NCBI GenBank assembly: GCA_035275805.1
Contig: DATEMG010000106.1
Location: forward strand, 1 to 10,609
DNA length: 10,609 nt
Source: JAJVID01 sp035275805
Lineage (GTDB): Bacteria > Acidobacteriota > Blastocatellia > RBC074
Direction: 5' to 3'
How positions within the stretch are numbered: position 1 is the stretch's first letter; the number at the start of each line of letters is the position of its first letter. Shown piece by piece: positions 1 to 10,609 of this stretch. A program made the position numbers and the translations under genes. The notes beneath the pieces were generated by a model. The model searched no databases. It was not told the origin of the DNA and saw only the letters and a program-made list of their open reading frames with translations.

Positions 1-1729
1 AACCCTGCTGCGCCAGCATCCTGTGCCACATCATCTGTCCTCCGCCCCACGCGTCGAGCACGGTCTGTCCCCACGGTTCGCCATAGACGTGAAAGAGAAC
101 GGGGTAACGCTTCTTCGGATCGAAGTCGGGAGGTTTGAGCATCCACCCGTCAAGCTCGACGCCTTCGCCGATGTCCACGCGAAAGAACTCCTGCGCGACC
201 GGTTTGAGTTTGGCCAGGCTCTCTTGTAGTTCTTTGTTGTCGATGATCGTTCGCACGGTCGAGTGCTGGGGCAGGCGAACGACGTCGGTCATGGGAACTT
301 TGTTGAAGGCCGAATATGTGTGAATCGCCAGATCGCCGCGCGGCGAAATGTCATAGTTGTGTGTGCCCGGTTGATCGGCCGGGCTCAGCCGTTCGGCCTT
401 GCCGGACCCGTCGAGCCGCGCGCGGAAGAGATATTTCCGCGTGGCGTTTTCAGGAGAGGCCGAAAAATAGAGCCAGCCGTTTGGAACGTCCACCATTTCG
501 ACGCCGATCAGATCGTAATCGCCGGGCGTGATGAGTTTGACATCCTTGCCGTCGCGCGAGACGGAGTAAATGTGCCGCCAACCGTCGCGCTCGCTCGTCC
601 AGAGGAACCGTTTGCCGCCGTCAATCCATTCCACGTCGCCGCGCGCCAGCCCGCGTTTGTCCCAATCGATCGAACCCCAGGCGATGTCCACCCAGGCATT
701 GTCTTTTTCGGTCAGGATCAGACGGACTTTGCCCGTACTTACATCTCCGAGCATCACGACATTCGTGTTCTGCAGCCGGTTTAGCTGTTGAATGACGACC
801 TCGTCGGAATTGGCCGCCCACTCCATTCGCGGCAGGTAGTTATTGCGCGGATCGCCCGGAATGTCGAACCATTGCGTCTTCCCGGCGCCGTCTTCTTTGG
901 ATGCGCTGATGACGCCTACGCGCGCGGCTGAGTTCGTCTCGCCGGCTTTCGGGTATGGGAACGAAGTGATCTTCGGATAGAGTTCGTCGGTGTTGTTGAT
1001 CATCCGAAACTCTTTGACGCCTGACGAATCGAGCTGCCAGTACGCAATCCGGTTTCCATCGGGAGACCAGCGCCAGCCGTCGCGGCAGAAAAGCTCTTCC
1101 TCGTATACCCAATCGAAGGTGCCGTTGATCGTGTATTGCGAACCGTCCGACGTCAGTCGCGTGACGCGGCCGTCGGCCCCGTCAGATAGGCTTTCGACAT
1201 AGATATTGTTTTCGCGCACGTAGCCGACCCGCGTCGCGTCGGGCGAAAACTTGGCGAACATCAGCGTGGACGGTTTCGCGTCGCCGCCAAGCTTTCGCAG
1301 TTTCGCGCTCTTCAGATCGAAGACCCAGTAATCGCCGCGCGTGTTCGACCGCCAGACGCGTTCGGTGTTTGTGAAGATGAGCAGCCGCTGGTTATCGGCG
1401 CTGAGTGTGAACTCCTCAATAACAAGCGGAGACGATGCGCCGGGAGGAGTCAGGCTCTGGGCCGAAACCAGAATCGTTTTTGCGCCGGTTGCGGCGTCGT
1501 ATCGCACGATGTCCAGCGCGCCTTTTCCCGCCGCCGCCGGCTCCAACATCAAATACCCGCCGCCGTCCGATTGCCACTGATGCCAGCCGAGCGATCGCGG
1601 GCGATAAGTAAAAATCGTGTCTAGCGAAAGGAGGCCGGCGTCGGTTTGTCTGGCCGGCTGCTGAGCGAAGAGTGGCGCGGCGATCAGCAGCGCGATTAAA
1701 ACAACGGAACTCTTTCGAATTCGATTCAT
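1..1729 (-). CDS. Secreted S9B dipeptidyl-peptidase IV-like protein, C-terminal part missing
   Basis: The minus-strand reading frame is open from ATG at 1729 to the window edge, giving 576 residues. Residues 1-22 look like a Sec signal peptide: N-terminal MNRIRK, a hydrophobic core VVLIALLIAAPL, and likely cleavage after LFA. This suggests a periplasmic or exported enzyme. Residues 30-520 read like a DPP IV beta-propeller, with recurring SPD/WSPDG blade motifs. The motif DWVYEEEL at 206-213 matches the Glu-Glu motif that in DPP IV binds the substrate's free N-terminus. From about 524 the alpha/beta hydrolase domain begins (YPVLFHVYGEPWGQTV), ending at the edge, so the catalytic Ser, Asp and His are outside the window. 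By family, such enzymes remove N-terminal dipeptides, often after Pro or Ala. AGGAAG at 1735-1740 lies 5 nt before the ATG and supports this start. It lies 114 bp downstream of argS on the same strand, so co-transcription is possible. Specificity is inferred. Confidence 0.9.
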   Translation of the reverse strand, partial: MNRIRKSSVVLIALLIAAPLFAQQPARQTDAGLLSLDTIFTYRPRSLGWHQWQSDGGGYLMLEPAAAGKGALDIVRYDAATGAKTILVSAQSLTPPGASSPLVIEEFTLSADNQRLLIFTNTERVWRSNTRGDYWVFDLKSAKLRKLGGDAKPSTLMFAKFSPDATRVGYVRENNIYVESLSDGADGRVTRLTSDGSQYTINGTFDWVYEEELFCRDGWRWSPDGNRIAYWQLDSSGVKEFRMINNTDELYPKITSFPYPKAGETNSAARVGVISASKEDGAGKTQWFDIPGDPRNNYLPRMEWAANSDEVVIQQLNRLQNTNVVMLGDVSTGKVRLILTEKDNAWVDIAWGSIDWDKRGLARGDVEWIDGGKRFLWTSERDGWRHIYSVSRDGKDVKLITPGDYDLIGVEMVDVPNGWLYFSASPENATRKYLFRARLDGSGKAERLSPADQPGTHNYDISPRGDLAIHTYSAFNKVPMTDVVRLPQHSTVRTIIDNKELQESLAKLKPVAQEFFRVDIGEGVELDGWMLKPPDFDPKKRYPVLFHVYGEPWGQTVLDAWGGGQMMWHRMLAQQG

Positions 1730-1747
1730 ATTTTCTTCCTCTATGAC

Positions 1748-1824
1748 TCATCCACAAAGCCACACAAAGGAGCACCAAGGATCGGCATTCCCCTTCGTGA
1801 AACTTTGTGTGGCTTTGTGGATGA
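1748..1824. repeat. Palindromic intergenic repeat with 22-bp perfect arms
   Basis: The arms 1748-1769 and 1803-1824 are perfect reverse complements over 22 bp. After a 3-nt internal mismatch, pairing resumes at 1773-1775 with 1797-1799 and at 1777-1780 with 1792-1795, leaving a loop of about 11 nt. Each arm is itself made of about three degenerate copies of a roughly 10-nt unit (CCACAAAG, CACACAAAGG, AGCACCAAGG). The element fills most of the gap between the argS stop and the peptidase gene, and in the peptidase direction it ends 7 nt before the AGGAAG site. No T-tract follows it on the minus strand, so it is not a classical intrinsic terminator. It could be a REP-like or MITE-like repeat, or an mRNA stability or translation-control hairpin. 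The palindrome is certain; its role is unknown. Confidence 0.85.
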
Positions 1825-1843
1825 ATTAATCAGTTTCGGCGCC

Positions 1844-3880
<2,037 letters not shown>

Positions 3881-3888
3881 CGTGATTA

Positions 3889-3894
3889 CTTCCT
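3889..3894 (-). promoter_or_regulatory. Ribosome binding site of argS
   Basis: AGGAAG on the minus strand lies 8 nt before the ATG at 3880. It decides between this start and the in-frame ATG at 3961, which would put the start codon immediately beside the divergent tRNA gene. Confidence 0.75.
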
Positions 3895-3911
3895 TTTCAT
3901 TCGTCAAGTGC

Positions 3912-3941
3912 TTGAAAAACCGCCGCGCGGCGTGATATACA
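3912..3941 (+). promoter_or_regulatory. Probable sigma-70-type promoter of tRNA-Glu
   Basis: TTGAAA at 3912-3917 and TATACA at 3936-3941 are separated by 18 nt, close to the -35 and -10 consensus. Transcription would start near 3948, about 15 nt before the mature tRNA 5' end. The spacer holds a 12-nt GC palindrome (CGCCGCGCGGCG, 3921-3932). The region is shared with the argS leader on the other strand. This is a sequence match only. Confidence 0.55.
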
Positions 3942-3963
3942 ATCGGTCGGTTCTTAATCATCT

Positions 3964-4039
<76 letters not shown>

Positions 4040-4053
4040 AAAGAATATAATAG

Positions 4054-4079
4054 GGGCGGCTGCCGCGAGCCGCCCTTTT
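4054..4079 (+). terminator. Intrinsic terminator of tRNA-Glu
   Basis: The stem GGGCGGCT (4054-4061) pairs perfectly with AGCCGCCC (4068-4075) around a 6-nt loop and is followed by TTTT (4076-4079). It starts 17 nt after the tRNA. The kgd transcript runs into the same hairpin from the other side. There the tail after the stem is CTATTATATT, only partly U-rich, so bidirectional function is possible but weaker. Confidence 0.85.
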
Positions 4080-4090
4080 CATTTGCCAAC

Positions 4091-4107
4091 AGCGGCTCGC
4101 TACCGCT
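4091..4107. repeat. Small inverted repeat in the kgd 3' region
   Basis: AGCGG (4091-4095) and CCGCT (4103-4107) can form a 5-bp stem with a 7-nt loop between the kgd stop codon and the tRNA terminator. In addition, GCGGCTCGC (4092-4100) is the exact reverse complement of GCGAGCCGC (4065-4073) inside the terminator hairpin, so a kgd read-through transcript could form alternative stems. The function is unknown; it may only contribute to 3'-end formation. Confidence 0.4.
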
Positions 4108-4135
4108 CGCGGTACTGATTCGGAAAATTTGCCGA

Positions 4136-7795
<3,660 letters not shown>

Positions 7796-7920
7796 TTGCC
7801 TCTCTATCTAGTTTTCCGGCTGATTTCGCCATGGTCTGATGATGGCGATGCAGCGAATCCATCAAGAAATACAATCGTACAATAACTCCTCGAGTTGGCG
7901 CCATCGGCCGCTTTAAGGGA

Positions 7921-7949
7921 TTGACCGGCGAGGGGCTTGCGTTTAGAGT
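7921..7949 (+). promoter_or_regulatory. Candidate promoter of the amino-acid permease gene
   Basis: TTGACC (7921-7926) and TAGAGT (7944-7949) are 17 nt apart, matching five and four of six consensus bases. This would give an mRNA leader of about 145 nt before the ATG at 8103. It is a consensus match only. Confidence 0.4.
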
Positions 7950-8026
7950 TTACGCCTCTTCCGACGATGTAAGCTGAACTATGAACGATGATTAAAAGAA
8001 AACCGATGGAAGGGTTCGCCTCATCT

Positions 8027-8072
8027 CGTTCATCCGTCGTTTGTCATTCAGCGTTCAGCCGTTCGTCGTTCG
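8027..8072 (+). repeat. Degenerate CGTTC-based short repeat in the permease leader
   Basis: CGTTC recurs at 8027, 8052, 8060 and 8067, with related CGTCGTT at 8035-8041 and GTCATTCAG at 8042-8050. The spacing is about 7-8 nt in the downstream part. This gives a low-complexity, purine-poor tract in the untranslated leader just ahead of the ribosome binding site. It may be decayed heptameric tandem-repeat DNA or an unstructured leader; no function can be assigned. Confidence 0.4.
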
Positions 8073-8092
8073 AAATCACTTCCACACAACCT

Positions 8093-8097
8093 GGAGG
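8093..8097 (+). promoter_or_regulatory. Ribosome binding site of the permease gene
   Basis: GGAGG lies 5 nt before ATG 8103, a strong Shine-Dalgarno match that fixes the start. The upstream ATG at 7988 opens a different frame and is not used for this protein. Confidence 0.85.
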
Positions 8098-8102
8098 CCT
8101 TA

Positions 8103-9593
<1,491 letters not shown>

Positions 9594-9614
9594 AGCGAGA
9601 GATTCAGCGTGATG

Positions 9615-9650
9615 GAGAACGGCGGCTCGATATGGCCGCCGTTCTCTTTT
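9615..9650 (+). terminator. Intrinsic terminator of the permease gene
   Basis: A perfect 12-bp stem (GAGAACGGCGGC at 9615-9626 with GCCGCCGTTCTC at 9635-9646) encloses an 8-nt loop and is followed by TTTT (9647-9650). It starts 21 bp after the permease stop codon. It lies in the gap between convergent genes. On the minus strand no U-tract follows, so it should act mainly on the plus-strand transcript. Confidence 0.92.
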
Positions 9651-9684
9651 GGGATTCCGTCTCGCCATTCAGAGCGGAACCTGG

Positions 9685-10609
9685 CTACCAGTCGCCTGTG
9701 CGATCCCAGGCGAAGGCTTTTAACTTCGCAAGCGTCTCCGGCGACAATTTACGGCCGTCCGAATATGAAATATTGGCCGCGACGTTTTTGGTCGAGCGCA
9801 TGCCAGGAATCACCGAGCTGACGGCGTCGTGGCTGAGCGTGAAACGCAGGGCCAGCTCGGCCACGCTTCCCGCTTCGTCTCCCAACAGTGACTTCAAACC
9901 TTCGACGCGATCGAAGACTTTCTGTTTGCGGTCGCCGCTGAAGAACCACGATCGGAAATCGTTTTCGGGAAAGACGCTGTCGGGACGAATCGCGCCGGTC
10001 AATCCGCCTTCGTCGAAGGGCACGCGCGCGATGACGCCGATGTTCAACTCCTGGCAGACCGGGTAAAGTTCATCCTCCGGCGCCTGTTCAAATATGTTGT
10101 AGATCACTTGCACGGCGTCGATGTGGCCCTGGCGCAATGCTTTGATCGCGTTCCAGGGCTGGTAATCGTTGAGCGATAGTCCGAAATGTCGAACTTTGCC
10201 CTGCTCGCGCAGCTTCAGCAGCGCGCGGGACCATTCGTCCTCGCCCGTCCAGTTGTCGTTCCAGACGTGCAGTTGCTGGAGGTCTATCGTCTCGACGCCG
10301 AGGTTGCGCAGGCTCTGCTCCGTGCAGTCGATGATGTAGTCGTAGGTGAAGACCTGACGGAGCGGAACGTCGCGCGCAGGCCATTCGCGGTTTTTCGGTG
10401 GAACTTTCGTGGCGATATAGATGCGCTCATTGCGCGAGCGCGCGACCTCGCCGACCAATCGCTCGCTGTGCCCGTCGCCGTAAGCCAGCGCGGTATCAAT
10501 GAAATTCAAACCATGATCAATAGCCTGGTTCAACGCGCGGCGCGCTTCTTCGTCATCGCCGCCGGTCCATTGAACGCCGCCGATGCCCCATGCGCCGTAG
10601 CCGATTTCA
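9685..10609 (-). CDS. Aldo/keto reductase, N-terminus beyond the window
   Basis: The minus-strand frame is open from the right edge to TAG at 9685-9687, giving 307 visible residues. Full-length relatives are about 320-340, so only a short N-terminal piece is missing. The protein opens inside the first TIM-barrel strand (EIGYGAWGIGG). It has the AKR catalytic tetrad in visible numbering: Asp38 and Tyr43 (FIDTALAYGDG), Lys68 (IATKVP) and His114 (LQQLHVWND). The C-terminal cofactor-binding segment VIPGMRSTKNVAANI (266-280) suits NAD(P)H binding. By family it is a soluble NADPH-dependent oxidoreductase acting on an aldehyde, ketone or sugar-like substrate, which the sequence does not identify. 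It resembles the general 'predicted oxidoreductase' AKR group. It converges on the permease gene across a terminator. A TTG at 10533 opens a shorter frame, but homologous sequence clearly continues upstream of it. Confidence 0.94.
   Translation of the reverse strand, partial: EIGYGAWGIGGVQWTGGDDEEARRALNQAIDHGLNFIDTALAYGDGHSERLVGEVARSRNERIYIATKVPPKNREWPARDVPLRQVFTYDYIIDCTEQSLRNLGVETIDLQQLHVWNDNWTGEDEWSRALLKLREQGKVRHFGLSLNDYQPWNAIKALRQGHIDAVQVIYNIFEQAPEDELYPVCQELNIGVIARVPFDEGGLTGAIRPDSVFPENDFRSWFFSGDRKQKVFDRVEGLKSLLGDEAGSVAELALRFTLSHDAVSSVIPGMRSTKNVAANISYSDGRKLSPETLAKLKAFAWDRTGDW

Larger units (their letters stand above)
7796..8102. other. Divergent intergenic region between kgd and the amino-acid permease gene
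   Basis: This 307-bp stretch must hold the leaders and promoters of both genes. On the plus strand I see a possible promoter (7921-7949), a CGTTC-rich leader (8027-8072) and a strong ribosome binding site (8093-8097). On the minus strand the kgd ribosome binding site is AGAGAGG (7799-7805). An A/T-rich segment with a direct repeat of ACAAT (7871-7883) is the likeliest place for a kgd promoter, but I cannot assign clear -35 and -10 boxes. TTGGCGCCAT occurs at 7786-7795, over the kgd start codon, and again at 7895-7904. I see no credible small gene here. Confidence 0.6.

Noticed and set aside
263..784. 173-residue plus-strand frame at the left end
   Set aside because: It is antisense to the DPP IV-like propeller, which gives a continuous, family-consistent translation on the other strand.
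1748..1824. Palindrome as a transposon end pair or CRISPR remnant
   Set aside because: There is no transposase, no clear target-site duplication and no spacer-like unique sequence between regular repeats.
3881..3961. N-terminal extension of argS to an upstream ATG at 3961
   Set aside because: The added 27 residues are not ArgRS-like, would start beside the tRNA gene, and the ATG at 3880 has a well-spaced AGGAAG site.

Overview
The window is about 10.6 kb of moderately GC-rich bacterial chromosome carrying ordinary housekeeping genes. No phage, transposase, plasmid or CRISPR sequence is visible. The combination of an actinobacterial-style fused 2-oxoglutarate dehydrogenase E1/E2, an ArgRS of the type I associate with Thermus/Deinococcus, and a secreted DPP IV-like peptidase makes me lean towards an Acidobacteriota (Blastocatellia-like) organism. 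That is an inference from gene types, not a taxonomic match.

Layout, left to right. A secreted S9B dipeptidyl-peptidase IV-like protein is on the minus strand (1-1729); its C-terminal catalytic half runs off the left edge. A 114-bp gap, mostly filled by a large palindromic repeat (1748-1824), separates it from argS on the same strand (1844-3880). A tRNA-Glu(CUC) gene on the plus strand (3964-4037) follows, with a recognisable promoter and an intrinsic terminator. Next is kgd on the minus strand (4136-7795), whose 3' end converges on the tRNA. A roughly 300-bp divergent intergenic region leads to an APC-family amino-acid permease on the plus strand (8103-9593), ended by a strong 12-bp hairpin terminator. 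Last is a convergent aldo/keto reductase on the minus strand (9685 to the right edge), truncated at its N-terminus.

The genes do not form a single pathway. argS and the tRNA gene serve translation. Kgd runs the 2-oxoglutarate step of the TCA cycle. The peptidase and the permease would fit a peptide- and amino-acid-using lifestyle, because the peptidase releases dipeptides outside the cytoplasm and the permease imports amino acids, but they are not adjacent and no co-regulation is visible. The argS to peptidase pair could be co-transcribed through the palindromic repeat.

I do not see a convincing undescribed system. The items most worth a second look are the palindromic, internally repetitive element just upstream of the peptidase ribosome binding site, and the lipoyl-less fused E1/E2 in what may be a non-actinobacterial genome.
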